Source of the DNA: Trebonia sp963836195
GTDB lineage: Bacteria > Actinomycetota > Actinomycetes > Streptosporangiales > Streptosporangiaceae
NCBI GenBank assembly: GCA_963836195.1
Contig: CAWIIX010000020.1
Location: 744,001-808,000 of the forward strand
Length of the DNA: 64,000 nt
Reading direction: 5' to 3'
The translations under genes and the position numbers were made by a program. Within the stretch, counting starts at the first letter, position 1. Each line of letters opens with the position of its first letter. Below the pieces are notes generated by a model. It saw only the letters and a program-made list of their open reading frames with translations. It had not been told where the DNA came from and did no database searches. Below are positions 51,404 to 60,218 of this stretch, piece after piece.

Positions 51404-52474
51404 ATGACGCGGCGCGTGAACAGTGATCTGCTGCTGGTGGGGAGCCTGCCGGCCGAGTCGACGGAGGGGGCGCTGCGGTCCGCCGGCGAGTTCTTCGGCG
51501 ACCTGGTGTTCGCGCTGCCGGACGGCGAGACCGGTCCCCGGGCGGGCTGGGTCAGCTACGAGCGGGAGCGCCTGGCGCGGCCCAATCCGGGCGTGGTCGT
51601 GCTGCAGGAAACGCCGTCGCCGACCGGGCTTCCCCGGCACGCGTACGAGACGCCCGTCTTCGGGGTCAGGCCCGGGGTCGCCGAGCTGCACTGGGACTCG
51701 TGGCCGAGGATCGACGACGCCATCGAGTCCTACGCGGTGTTCGCCCGGCTGCGCGCGGACGGGGCGATCCCGGCCGGGCTGCGGTTCCAGATCGGGCTGC
51801 CGTTCCCGGCCAGCGCGCTGAACGCGTTCAAGGCCGACTTCGCGCGCGACTATCCCATTGCCGCGCGCGGGTTCGAGGACCTGGTCGGCCGCGAACTGGT
51901 CCGGCTGACCGACGCGATTCCGCCCGAGGACCTGGCCATCCAGTGGGACCTGGCCTACGAGACGCAGGACATCGAGCGGGTGCTGGCCTGGACGTCGGAA
52001 GGCGCGTGGGAGCGGTTCGCCGGGCCGGTGACGCGGCTGACCCGGCTCATCCCGGCTGAGGTGCTGGTGGGGTACCACTTGTGCTACGGGACCTTCCCCG
52101 AATGGCCGATGTACGAGGCGCGGGACATGGCGCTGCTGGTGCGGATGGCGAACTTCGCGGTGGCCAACTCGGGGCGGCAGATCGACTGGGTGCACCTGGC
52201 CGGGCCGCGCTACCTGCGCAGCGAGGACCGCAGTTTCTTCCGGCCGCTGGCCGACCTGGAGCCGGGCGACACACGGGTGTTCCTCGGCATCGTGCTGCCG
52301 ATCGACGGCGAGGCGGGGCTGCGCCGCCGCCACGCCACCGCGTCCCGGTACCTGCCCGACTTCGGCGTGGCGATGTACTGCGGCTTCGGCCGCCAGCCGG
52401 GCCGTGACGGCACCGAGACGATGCGCGAGCACGCGCACGTGGCCGGGGTGGCCCGCGCGCTGCGGGTGGGGTAG
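51404..52474 (+). CDS. UROD/MetE-like TIM-barrel protein
   Basis: A 356-residue soluble protein: LLLVGSLPAESTEGALRSAG, FGDLVFALPDGETGPRAGWV, SYERERLARPNPGVVVLQET, then PEDLAIQWDLAYETQDIERV, YHLCYGTFPEWPMYEARDMA. The early VGSLPAE and GETGxRxxW and the WDLA segment resemble the uroporphyrinogen decarboxylase/methionine synthase (MetE C-domain) barrel used by methyltransferases. I do not recognise a characterised member, and the zinc ligands of MetE are not evident. ATG 51404; divergent from the YCII/sigma pair. The gene reads intact. Confidence 0.5.
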   Translation: MTRRVNSDLLLVGSLPAESTEGALRSAGEFFGDLVFALPDGETGPRAGWVSYERERLARPNPGVVVLQETPSPTGLPRHAYETPVFGVRPGVAELHWDSWPRIDDAIESYAVFARLRADGAIPAGLRFQIGLPFPASALNAFKADFARDYPIAARGFEDLVGRELVRLTDAIPPEDLAIQWDLAYETQDIERVLAWTSEGAWERFAGPVTRLTRLIPAEVLVGYHLCYGTFPEWPMYEARDMALLVRMANFAVANSGRQIDWVHLAGPRYLRSEDRSFFRPLADLEPGDTRVFLGIVLPIDGEAGLRRRHATASRYLPDFGVAMYCGFGRQPGRDGTETMREHAHVAGVARALRVG

Positions 52475-52927
52475 CCCGGCTGATGAGCTCCTGGCCGCGC
52501 TGCTCGACGCGGGGACCTACCGCTCCTGGGACAGCGCGCCGACGGACGTGCGGTCGGCTCCCGGCTATGCCGCCGAACTGGCCCGGGCGCGGGCCGCCAC
52601 CGGCCGTGACGAGTCCGTCTGCACCGGCGAAGGCCTGCTCGACGGACGCCGGGTGGCGGTGGCGGTCAGCGAGTTCGGCTTCCTCGGCGGGTCAATCGGG
52701 GTGGCGGCGGCGGAACCGCCGACCGCCAAGGCATCCGCTCCGCTGACCTGGCCGCCGCCGGGATCGTGGACCATATCGTCGCCGAGGCCAGCCCGGAACG
52801 GCTGCTACTCGACCTCGGCCGCCTGCTGCGAGCCGAGCTCGACTCGCTGGCATCCAGCGACGACTTCAGACGGCTCGACCGCCGCCAGCGCAAGTACCGA
52901 CACCTTGGCGCGCCGCTTCGGCCGTAA
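52473..52927 (+). pseudogene. Acetyl-CoA carboxylase carboxyltransferase remnant
   Basis: Two pieces of a carboxyltransferase lie in different frames. The first (52473-52720) reads LLAALLDAGTYRSWDSAPTD, AAELARARAATGRDESVCTG, EGLLDGRRVAVAVSEFGFLG, GSIGVAAAE, the N-terminal part of the actinobacterial AccD/AccA-type subunit. The second (52742-52927) reads ADLAAAGIVDHIVAEASPER, LLLDLGRLLRAELDSLASSD, its C-terminal end, with stop TAA at 52925. Some 250 residues that should lie between are absent, including the catalytic core, and there is no start codon. It overlaps the preceding gene by 2 bp. A deletion remnant. Confidence 0.6.
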
Positions 52928-53045
52928 TTCTCTTCGGCCCTGGCACGCCTCAAAAACTAACACTCCACGCGCTCCCACCCCGGGCTCGGAAGAATGATTC
53001 CGGGCAATCAAACACGGCGAAGCTTGGCGCTATCGGGAGAAAATT

Positions 53046-53981
53046 ATGCGCAGGACGGAAACGGCCATCGGTGCCGTAGCGGCGCGGGCGGCGGTGCTCG
53101 CCGCCGTTGTCGGCCTGGCGGCAGGCTGCAGCGGTTCCTCATCGACGGGCAGTGCGAGCCTGCCGGCCACCACCCCCGCCAGCACCGCCTCCACCGGCAC
53201 CACCTCGGCCAGCCCGGCCTCGACGAGCTCTGCCTCGGCGAGCGGGTCCGTAGCCGCGGCGGCGTTTGCCGACATCGTCGAGCCGTGGGATCCCGGCCAC
53301 CCGGCCCGGTCCCAGACGGCCCCGGCCGATTGCGGTGCCCAGCCTTCGACGATGACCATCGAGCAGTGTTACGAGGCGAAGACGGAGAGCGCCGACGCCA
53401 GGATCGACGCCGCTCAGCAGGGCCGGTACGACGCCGCGTCGCCGTCGGCGCGAATCGCCATCCTGGCCCAGGACCGCGCCTGGCTGGCCGCCCGCGGGCC
53501 GGTGTGCGAGGTCGCCTTTCAGACCGGGGGCACCATCGACGGGATCAACGTCAGCGCCTGCCTGCTTGACGAGAGCTCCGCCCGCCTCGACGCGGTGGAC
53601 GGGATCGCCGCGCCGGAGGCGGCGCTGAAGTCGACCGACAACATCGATCCGGGCGCCCTGGCGTGGTACACGACCCCGGGGGGCTCCCGCATCGCCGAAC
53701 TCGACACCCAGGGCGACCAGAGCGGCGGCGCGATCATCGCCTGGATCGTCATCGGCGGGGCCGACGGCTTCATGGTCAACCCCAGCCAGTTCTACTTCAG
53801 CGACGGTTCGTTCACCGATCATGGCGTCGTCCAGCCCCCCGACCCCGCCGGCCACCGGGTCGGGACCGGCCAGCAGTACCAGTTCGAGATTGACTACACG
53901 CGTCTGTCCGCCGCCCCCACCGGCAACTCGGCCGAGGGATTCGTTTACGCGCCCGGTACCCCGGTTGCCATCTGGCGCTAA
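53046..53981 (+). CDS. Lipoprotein with LprI-like lysozyme-inhibitor domain
   Basis: A 311-residue exported lipoprotein. The signal peptide MRRTETAIGAVAARAAVLAA, VVGLAAGCS ends in a lipobox with the lipidated Cys28. A Ser/Thr/Ala-rich linker (about 30-70) follows. Then comes MTIEQCYEAKTESADARIDA and RIAILAQDRAWLAARGPVCE, the DUF1311/LprI pattern with paired cysteines, seen in proteins that inhibit lysozyme or sit in the cell envelope. The last 100 residues (GGAIIAWIVIGGADGFMVNP, SQFYFSDGSFTDHGVVQPPD) form another beta-rich domain. ATG at 53046. The gene reads intact. Confidence 0.75.
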   Translation: MRRTETAIGAVAARAAVLAAVVGLAAGCSGSSSTGSASLPATTPASTASTGTTSASPASTSSASASGSVAAAAFADIVEPWDPGHPARSQTAPADCGAQPSTMTIEQCYEAKTESADARIDAAQQGRYDAASPSARIAILAQDRAWLAARGPVCEVAFQTGGTIDGINVSACLLDESSARLDAVDGIAAPEAALKSTDNIDPGALAWYTTPGGSRIAELDTQGDQSGGAIIAWIVIGGADGFMVNPSQFYFSDGSFTDHGVVQPPDPAGHRVGTGQQYQFEIDYTRLSAAPTGNSAEGFVYAPGTPVAIWR

Positions 53982-54008
53982 CGCCGGACGACCACTAGAC
54001 ATAGAAGC

Positions 54009-55733
54009 ATGACGAATAAGGGTGCGCGGCGGAGTTCGACGTGGTTCGGGGCAAGTGGGCGGGCCGGGATGAATCATCGGTCCTGGATGCGGAGCCAGGG
54101 GTTCACGCCCGAGGTGTTCGACGGGCGGCCGGTGATCGGCATCGCCACCACCTGGTCCGAGCTCGCGCCGTGCAACGTGCACCTGCATCGGGTCGCCGAA
54201 TCGGTCAAGCGCGGCGTCTGGCAGTCCGGCGGCTTCCCGCTCGAGTTCCCGGCCATGGCTCTCGGCGAGACCTTGCTGCGGCCGACCGCCATGCTCTACC
54301 GGAACCTGCTGGCCATGGAGGCCGAGGAGCTCATCCGGGCCAACCCGCTGGACGGCGTGGTGCTGCTGTCCGGCTGTGACAAGACCACGCCCGGCCTGCT
54401 GATGGCGGCTTCGAGCGTGGACCTGCCGGCGGTCATGGTCACCGGCGGGCCGATGCTCAGCGGCAAGTACCAGGGCGCCGACGTCGGCTCGGGCACGGCG
54501 GTGTGGCGGTTCGAGGAGGAGCTGCTGGCGGGCCGGATGACGGCCGAGGAGTGCATGTTCGCCGAGGGATGCATGGCCCGGTCGAACGGGCACTGCATGA
54601 CGATGGGCACTGCGTCGACGATGGCGTCGATGGCCGAGGCGCTGGGCATGCAGCTGCCGTACTCCGCGACCTGGCCCGCCGTGGACTCCCGCCGCTACGA
54701 GACCGCCCAGCGCGCCGGGCAGGTCATCGTCGACCTGGTCAACAGCGACCTGCGCCCGTCCGCGATCATGACCAGGGCCGCGTTCGAGAACGCGATCCGG
54801 GTCAATGCGGCGATCGGCGGGTCGACCAACGCGGTGATCCACCTGCTCGCGATCGCCGGCCGCCTCGGCGTGGAGCTCAACCTCGATGACTTCGACGCGC
54901 TCGCCCAGGACGTCCCGACGCTGCTCAACCTCCAGCCGAGCGGGCAGTACCTGATGGAGGACTTCTGCTATGCGGGCGGCCTGCCCGCGGTGATGCGCGA
55001 GCTCGGCGGGCTGCTGCACGGCGACGCGATCACGGTCACCGGCCGCACCGTGGCCGAGAACGTGGCCGCCGCGCCGTGCTGGAACCGCGAGGTCATCCAC
55101 GCTCTGGACGCGCCGTTCCAGCCGGCCGGCACCGGGACGGCGGTGCTGCGCGGCAACCTCGCGCCGGACGGGGCGGTGCTCAAGCAGTCCGCTGCCTCCG
55201 CGCACCTCCTCAAGCATCGCGGCCGGGCGCTGGTGTTCGACAGCCCGGAGGCGTATTACGCGGTCGTCGCCGACCCGGACCTCGACGCCGACGAGGACAC
55301 GGTGCTGGTCATCCGCTACTGCGGTCCCCGCGGTTACCCCGGCATGCCCGAGGTTGCCAACGTGCCGCTGCCCGCCAAGCTGCTCCGTCGCGGCGTCCGC
55401 GACATGGTGCGGATCTGCGACGCCCGGATGTCCGGCACCGCCTACGGCACCGTGGTGCTGCACGTCGCGCCCGAGGCGGCGGCCGGCGGCCCGCTCGCCC
55501 TGGTCCGCACCGGCGACTGGATCACCCTCGACGTTCCGTCCCGGACGCTCACCCTCGAAGTGCCCGACGCCGAGCTAGAACTCCGCCGTTCGCAGTGGAC
55601 GCCGCCGCCGCCGCACGCGAGCCGAGGCTGGACCCGCCTCTACAGCGAGCACGTCCAGCAGGCCGACACCGGATGCGACCTGGACTTCCTCGTCGGCGGC
55701 AGCGGCAGCGAGGTCGGCCGTGATTCGCACTGA
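54009..55733 (+). CDS. IlvD/Edd-family sugar-acid dehydratase
   Basis: A 574-residue iron-sulphur dehydratase. Cluster and active-site motifs are TTWSELAPCNVHLHRVAESV (first Cys), VVLLSGCDKTTPGLLMAASS (second Cys in SGCDKTTP), FAEGCMARSNGHCMTMGTAS (third Cys) and the late MVRICDARMSGTAYGTVVLH. The PCNxHLxxL and GHCMTMGTAST forms group it with the L-arabinonate/D-xylonate/pentonate dehydratases rather than dihydroxyacid dehydratase IlvD. It removes water from a sugar acid to give a 2-keto-3-deoxy acid. It stands alone here, with no sugar dehydrogenase or aldolase beside it. The gene reads intact. Confidence 0.85.
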   Translation: MTNKGARRSSTWFGASGRAGMNHRSWMRSQGFTPEVFDGRPVIGIATTWSELAPCNVHLHRVAESVKRGVWQSGGFPLEFPAMALGETLLRPTAMLYRNLLAMEAEELIRANPLDGVVLLSGCDKTTPGLLMAASSVDLPAVMVTGGPMLSGKYQGADVGSGTAVWRFEEELLAGRMTAEECMFAEGCMARSNGHCMTMGTASTMASMAEALGMQLPYSATWPAVDSRRYETAQRAGQVIVDLVNSDLRPSAIMTRAAFENAIRVNAAIGGSTNAVIHLLAIAGRLGVELNLDDFDALAQDVPTLLNLQPSGQYLMEDFCYAGGLPAVMRELGGLLHGDAITVTGRTVAENVAAAPCWNREVIHALDAPFQPAGTGTAVLRGNLAPDGAVLKQSAASAHLLKHRGRALVFDSPEAYYAVVADPDLDADEDTVLVIRYCGPRGYPGMPEVANVPLPAKLLRRGVRDMVRICDARMSGTAYGTVVLHVAPEAAAGGPLALVRTGDWITLDVPSRTLTLEVPDAELELRRSQWTPPPPHASRGWTRLYSEHVQQADTGCDLDFLVGGSGSEVGRDSH

Positions 55734-55764
55734 GCCGATTGAGAATCAGGACATGTACCCGGCC

Positions 55765-56352
55765 TTAGGCGGTGATGAGCAGCGACGCCAGCAGGCGACG
55801 GTAGTAATCGAAGTCCGGCACGTCGGCCGACGGGTCCTTGGCCTGGTCGTCCCAGCGGCGGACGGCGATCGCGTCGGCGGCGTGCGGCTCGCGCTCGAAC
55901 TCCCGCGCCTCCGCGTCGGTCATCGAGCCGCCCTGGACCGACAAGGTGTAGACCGACGCCTCCGACAGCTGCCCGAAGTACGACGGCTCGGTCGCGCACA
56001 GGTACCGCTTCGCGGCGACGTGCAGCCGGATGGGCTCGGTGACCGACACCGGGAAACGCTGCGACGACAGCCACTGCGCGCCCCGGTCGCCGTGGTTGTT
56101 GTCGTGGCCGGCCATCAGCTCGCGCCCGCTCAGCTCCACTGCGTGCACGTCGGCGTCGGCGCCGCGCAGGTGGCCGACGTCGTGCAGCAGCGCCGCGGCG
56201 ACGAGCGCGGGCGGCGCGCCGTCCGCCTCGGCCCGGGCGCCGGCCTGCAGCAGGTGGGCGGCGACGGTGACCGGCTCGCCCAGGTAGTCGGCCGCTCCCT
56301 CGGAGGCGAACAGTTCCGCGATCGCATCGACCGGTGACATGATCATGGACAT
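55765..56352 (-). CDS. HD-domain diiron oxygenase, PhnZ/TmpB-like
   Basis: A 195-residue HD protein that cleaves 1-hydroxyphosphonates oxidatively in the PhnY-PhnZ and TmpA-TmpB pathways. Residues known to matter in PhnZ are all present in order: Y23 and E26 (ADYLGE), H33 (AAHLLQAGARAEADGA), H57-D58 and H61 (LLHDVGH), H87 (NNHGDRGAQWLS), H111 and K115 (LHVAAKRYL) and D168 (RRWDDQAK). The SEASVYTLSVQGGSMTDAEA segment also matches PhnZ. Start ATG 56352 is supported by GGGGAG. The dioxygenase partner lies 1.6 kb away on the same strand beyond an opposite carboxylesterase gene. The exact substrate is inferred. Confidence 0.82.
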   Translation of the reverse strand: MSMIMSPVDAIAELFASEGAADYLGEPVTVAAHLLQAGARAEADGAPPALVAAALLHDVGHLRGADADVHAVELSGRELMAGHDNNHGDRGAQWLSSQRFPVSVTEPIRLHVAAKRYLCATEPSYFGQLSEASVYTLSVQGGSMTDAEAREFEREPHAADAIAVRRWDDQAKDPSADVPDFDYYRRLLASLLITA

Positions 56353-56427
56353 GCTTGGCTCTCCCCAGCTCATGAAATATCCGGCGCTGATCGTACGTGG
56401 CGAAGGTGAACGGACGGTGCGGCCCGC

Positions 56428-57909
56428 ATGACCGTCGCGCAGACCCGGTACGGAAAGGTGCGCGGCGCGGAGATCGCCGATGGCATCATCAACTGGCGGG
56501 GCGTCCCGTACGCGCGGCCGCCGGTCGGGGCCCTCCGGTTCCGCCCGCCGGAGCCGCCGGAGCCGTGGGCCGGGGTGCGCGACGCGCTGGAGTATGGGAA
56601 CCGGTCGCTGCAGGCAGAGACCGGGCCCGCGGTACCGGGCGCGCCGCCGACCGACGAGGACTGCCTCTACCTGAACGTCACCGCGCCGGCCGGCGCGAGC
56701 GGCCGGCCGGTGCTGTTCTGGCTGCACGGCGGCGGATACGAGACCGGCGACGCCACCCAGGCGGCCGACGACGGCGTGACGTTCGCGCGCAGTCACGCGC
56801 TGGTGGTGGTCACGATCAACTACCGGCTGGGCGCGCTCGGCTTCCTCGACGTGCCGGACGAGAATCCGACCGGCGCCGCGGGCCTGCACGACCAGATCGC
56901 GGCCCTGCGCTGGACCAGGGAGAACATTGCCGCCTTCGGCGGCGACCCGGACCAGATCACCGTCTACGGCCTGTCGGCGGGCGGCAAGTCGGTCACCAAC
57001 CTGCTCGCGTCGCCGCTCGCCTCGGGCCTGATCGCGCGCGCGGCCGAGTCCAGCGGCGGCGACCACGTCAAGGACGCGGCCCAGGCCGAGGCGCTCACCG
57101 GGCGGTTCCTGCGCGAGCTCGGAGCCGACCCCGAGCGGCTCCGGTCCGTGCCCGCGACCGACATCCTGAACGCTCAGCTCGCCGTCGCGGCGATGCCGCG
57201 GTCGACCTGGATCTGGCGGCCGTCCGTCGACGGCGTCGCGCTGACCGGCCGTCCGCTGGCCGCGATCGCGGCCGGCTCAGCCGCCGGGGTGCGGCTGCTG
57301 CTGCAGACCTGCGCCCGCGAGTGCGCCCTATACGCGCTGCTCGCCCCGGATGCCCCGGCCCAGGTGGAGCGGGTGCTGACCGGGTACTTCGGCCAGCGGG
57401 TGGCGAACCAGGTGCTCCGCGACTACGGCTACGCCGACGCCTTCCCCGACGCGCCACGGAGCGAGCACGGCACGCTGATCATGACCGACGAGCGGTACAT
57501 CGTGCGAACCGGGCGGCTGGCGGCGGCGCAGGCCAAGCACGCCCCGGTCTGGCGGTCCCGCTACGACGGCCCGTACACCGGTCTCGACGTTGACCCGGAT
57601 CCGTCCTTCGCGCAGTACGCGCCCCAGCTGATCGCGGCCCACGGCGGCGACGCCGTCGGCATCTGGCAGGGCGGCGACTCTGATCTGTCGGCCGCCCTGC
57701 ACACCGCCTGGGGCGCGTTCGCCACCACCGGCGACCCCGGCTGGGCACCGTACGCGCCGGCACCGGACCTGAAGGCCGCCTGCCCGGCGATGATCTTCGC
57801 CCCGGACGGCCCCCGCGTCGAGGCGCAACCGTTCGCGGCCACCAACGCCATCTGGTCCGGCCTCACCTGGCAGCCCGGCCCCTGGTGGCCCATCGACGGA
57901 GTCACCTGA
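56428..57909 (+). CDS. Carboxylesterase (type B)
   Basis: A 493-residue alpha/beta hydrolase of the type B carboxylesterase/lipase family: IINWRGVPYARPPVGALRFR, DCLYLNVTAPAGASGRPVLF, WLHGGGYETGD (oxyanion HGGG), the nucleophile elbow YGLSAGGKSVTNLLASPLA (S183, with Leu in place of the usual Glu of GESAGG). It hydrolyses carboxylic esters; no signal peptide. It is inserted, in the opposite direction, between the two genes of the phosphonate-oxidation pair and has a 15-bp repeat variant 20 bp after its stop. A functional link to phosphonates is doubtful. The gene reads intact. Confidence 0.85.
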   Translation: MTVAQTRYGKVRGAEIADGIINWRGVPYARPPVGALRFRPPEPPEPWAGVRDALEYGNRSLQAETGPAVPGAPPTDEDCLYLNVTAPAGASGRPVLFWLHGGGYETGDATQAADDGVTFARSHALVVVTINYRLGALGFLDVPDENPTGAAGLHDQIAALRWTRENIAAFGGDPDQITVYGLSAGGKSVTNLLASPLASGLIARAAESSGGDHVKDAAQAEALTGRFLRELGADPERLRSVPATDILNAQLAVAAMPRSTWIWRPSVDGVALTGRPLAAIAAGSAAGVRLLLQTCARECALYALLAPDAPAQVERVLTGYFGQRVANQVLRDYGYADAFPDAPRSEHGTLIMTDERYIVRTGRLAAAQAKHAPVWRSRYDGPYTGLDVDPDPSFAQYAPQLIAAHGGDAVGIWQGGDSDLSAALHTAWGAFATTGDPGWAPYAPAPDLKAACPAMIFAPDGPRVEAQPFAATNAIWSGLTWQPGPWWPIDGVT

Positions 57910-57929
57910 GCGCACGGCCGGGTCGCGCG

Positions 57930-57944
57930 CTTGGTGCTGTTATC
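57930..57944 (+). repeat. 15-bp dispersed repeat, variant copy 9
   Basis: CTTGGTGCTGTTATC, two mismatches (positions 4 and 5) to the consensus, preceded by GCGCG as at other copies. It sits between two convergent genes. As with copy 3, its complement supplies the TAA stop (57942-57940) of the minus-strand dioxygenase gene, read GGA TAA CAG. Confidence 0.7.
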
Positions 57945-59079
57945 CGGGTGCCGGTGGCGGTGGGGGTAAGGCTGGGCGTGCAGGTGGCGGCGTTTGGGCG
58001 CGGCGAAGGACGGCTCGGGTGGACAGGAGTCCGTCAAGGTCGGCGTAGCAGCCCTGGAGGTGACGTTCACCGGAGCCGGCCGACGCGGCGAAGGCGGTGC
58101 GGGCGTGCAGGATGCGGGTGTTGTCGAAGATCAGGCAGTCGCCCGGGGCCAGGCGCAGTCCCAGCGCGAACTCGGGCCGGGCGACGATCGCCGCCCAGGC
58201 CCGGTAAGCGGCGTAAAAGGCCTCGGCCTCACCGTACGGCAGCCGGACCGGCTGCATCGACCGGTTGTTCAGCCGCACGCAGGTGATCCGGCCGCGCGTG
58301 CTGAGCGCGATCAGCGGCTGGCAGGCGGTCAGCGAGGTCGCTTTATCGACATAGGCAAAGCGGACCGGGGTCGACGTCAGCACGCCAAACGACAGCGGAT
58401 CGGCGGCGCGCAGCGCGGCGGCGGCCGCGAACCCGTCCACCAGCACTGTGTCTCCGCCCGACGAGGCGTCACGCAGGCAGTGCAGCAGCTGCAGCGTCGG
58501 CACCGGGTCCCGGTAGGGGTTGTCGGTGTGCGGCGCGATCGCCCGGCTGGTGAACGCCAGGTTGGCCGGGTCCGCCACCACCCGCACGTCGAAGATCCGC
58601 CCGTAGTTCGTCTCCCGTACGAACCCGAACGTCTCGGCGACGGCGGTCACCATCCCCGCGGCGGCCGGCACGCCGCGCAGCAGCCCCGCCCCCGAGCGCG
58701 CGACCGCGTCAAGCAGCGACAGCCGGACCGAGTCGTCGGCCCGGTAGGCCGCCCAGTCCGCGGCCGGGACGGCGCCGGGCGACGCCGCCCGCCACAGCGC
58801 CTTCCCGTCCTCGGTCCGCGCGTCGGCGTCACCGTCGACGTCACCGTCAAGCGCCGACGCCGCCAGCCAGGCGCGGCTGAAGATCGAACGGTGCCCGTCC
58901 GGGGTGAACGTCAGCTCGATGGAGTCGGACCGTTCGGCCGTCACAGTCGCCAACGGTCCGTTCGATAGCTGGGTTATCTCCACCAGCCGCTGGCCGGTGA
59001 CCGGATCCCGGCAGTCCGGACACGGGCAGTTGTGCCTGAGCCAGACCGCCGGGAAACCGAAGGCCGAAGGAGAAGCCAC
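57940..59079 (-). CDS. 2-oxoglutarate dioxygenase, gamma-butyrobetaine hydroxylase/TmpA type
   Basis: A 379-residue Fe(II)/2-oxoglutarate oxygenase of the BBOX/TauD superfamily. The N-terminal zinc site has C18, C20, C23 (WLRHNCPCPDC) and H63 (TPDGHRS), at the spacing seen in human BBOX. The catalytic domain has Fe ligands H184 and D186 (APHTDNPYRDP) and H325 (TRILHARTAF). BBOX makes carnitine; TmpA hydroxylates 2-(trimethylammonio)ethylphosphonate. The adjacent PhnZ/TmpB-like HD gene and ABC importer favour a phosphonate role. GTG 59079 is 8 bp after the ATPase stop, so it is the last gene of the transporter operon. A proline-rich tail ends at a stop inside the repeat variant. Confidence 0.82.
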   Translation of the reverse strand: MASPSAFGFPAVWLRHNCPCPDCRDPVTGQRLVEITQLSNGPLATVTAERSDSIELTFTPDGHRSIFSRAWLAASALDGDVDGDADARTEDGKALWRAASPGAVPAADWAAYRADDSVRLSLLDAVARSGAGLLRGVPAAAGMVTAVAETFGFVRETNYGRIFDVRVVADPANLAFTSRAIAPHTDNPYRDPVPTLQLLHCLRDASSGGDTVLVDGFAAAAALRAADPLSFGVLTSTPVRFAYVDKATSLTACQPLIALSTRGRITCVRLNNRSMQPVRLPYGEAEAFYAAYRAWAAIVARPEFALGLRLAPGDCLIFDNTRILHARTAFAASAGSGERHLQGCYADLDGLLSTRAVLRRAQTPPPARPALPPPPPAPG

Positions 59080-59087
59080 GATCAGCG

Positions 59088-60218
59088 TCAGCCGTCCGCC
59101 CCGACGACGAGCACCGGGTCGGACGGGACCCCGACCGCAACCGAGGCACCGGGAGTCATGGCGGCCGCCTGGGTGGACGGAACATCGACAAGCACCTGCA
59201 GATCGCCCGACAGCAGCACCGTGATCCGGCTGGTCGCGCCCAGGAAGGTGCGCAGGAAGACGATGCCGTTGCCGCCCTCGGCCGGGGCCACGGTCAGGTT
59301 CTCCGGGCGGACCAGCACGGTGACCGGACCCGATGAGGGACCGCCGTCCTGGACCGGCACGGTGCTGCCGAGCACGGCGACCGACCGGCCGTCGGACTCC
59401 AGCGAGCCCGGCAGCCGGTTCATGGTGCCGACGAACTCGGCCACGAACGCGGTCGCGGGCCGGTCGTAGAGCTCGTCCGGCGCGGCGACCTGCTCGAGCC
59501 GCCCGGCCCGCATGACGCCGACCCGGTCGGCCATCGACAGCGCCTCCTCCTGGTCGTGGGTGACGAACAGGGTGGTGGTGCCGAGCCGCTGCTGGAGGGT
59601 GCGGATCTGCTCGCGGAGCTGCAGCCTGACCTTCGCGTCGAGGGCCGACAGCGGCTCGTCGAGCAGCAGCACCCGCGGCTCGATGGCGAGCGCGCGGGCG
59701 AGCGCGACGCGCTGCTGCTGGCCGCCGGAGAGCTGGTGCGGGAACTGCGCCGCCTGGGCGGACAGGCCGACCATCTCCAGCAGCTCGCCGGCCTTCTGGC
59801 GGCGGACGGTGGCGCTCGCCTTCCGCATCCGCAGGCCGAACCCGACGTTGTCGAGGGCGGACATGTTCGGGAAGAGCGAGTAGGACTGGAACACCATGCC
59901 CATGTCCCGCTTGGCGGCAGGCCTGCCCGAGACGTCCTTGCCGTCGATGAGCACCTCGCCGCTGTCGGCGGTCTCGAACCCGGCGACGATCCGCAGCGCG
60001 GTCGTCTTGCCGCAGCCGGACGGGCCGAGCAGCGCGACGAGCTCGCCCGGGGCGATCTCAAGCGACATCCCGTCCAGCGCCCTGGCCGCGCCGAAGGCGC
60101 GGGTGAGTTCGCGCAGCGACACGCTGGTGCCCTCGCGGGCGGCCGCGGCCCGGCCGGCGGCGGCCAGGCCGGCCGAGCCGACCGTTCCGGCCGCGGTGGC
60201 TACCTCGTTCGTTGCCAT
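59088..60218 (-). CDS. ABC transporter ATPase, polyamine/2-aminoethylphosphonate type
   Basis: A 376-residue PotA-like ATPase. Walker A is LLGPSGCGKTTALRIVAGFE, the Q-loop is in MGMVFQSYSLFPNMSALDNV, the signature is QLSGGQQQRVALARALAIEP, Walker B is RVLLLDEPLSALDAKVRLQL, and the switch His is in TTLFVTHDQEEALSMADRVG. A C-terminal TOBE domain follows. It powers import through the two permeases encoded upstream. Start ATG 60218 overlaps the permease stop by one base (TGATG). It is followed after 8 bp by the dioxygenase gene. The gene reads intact. Confidence 0.9.
   Translation of the reverse strand: MATNEVATAAGTVGSAGLAAAGRAAAAREGTSVSLRELTRAFGAARALDGMSLEIAPGELVALLGPSGCGKTTALRIVAGFETADSGEVLIDGKDVSGRPAAKRDMGMVFQSYSLFPNMSALDNVGFGLRMRKASATVRRQKAGELLEMVGLSAQAAQFPHQLSGGQQQRVALARALAIEPRVLLLDEPLSALDAKVRLQLREQIRTLQQRLGTTTLFVTHDQEEALSMADRVGVMRAGRLEQVAAPDELYDRPATAFVAEFVGTMNRLPGSLESDGRSVAVLGSTVPVQDGGPSSGPVTVLVRPENLTVAPAEGGNGIVFLRTFLGATSRITVLLSGDLQVLVDVPSTQAAAMTPGASVAVGVPSDPVLVVGADG

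Noticed and set aside
56964..57457. Minus-strand frames within the carboxylesterase gene
   Set aside because: Arg/Ala/Gly-rich shadow translations without motifs, fully covered by the intact esterase.
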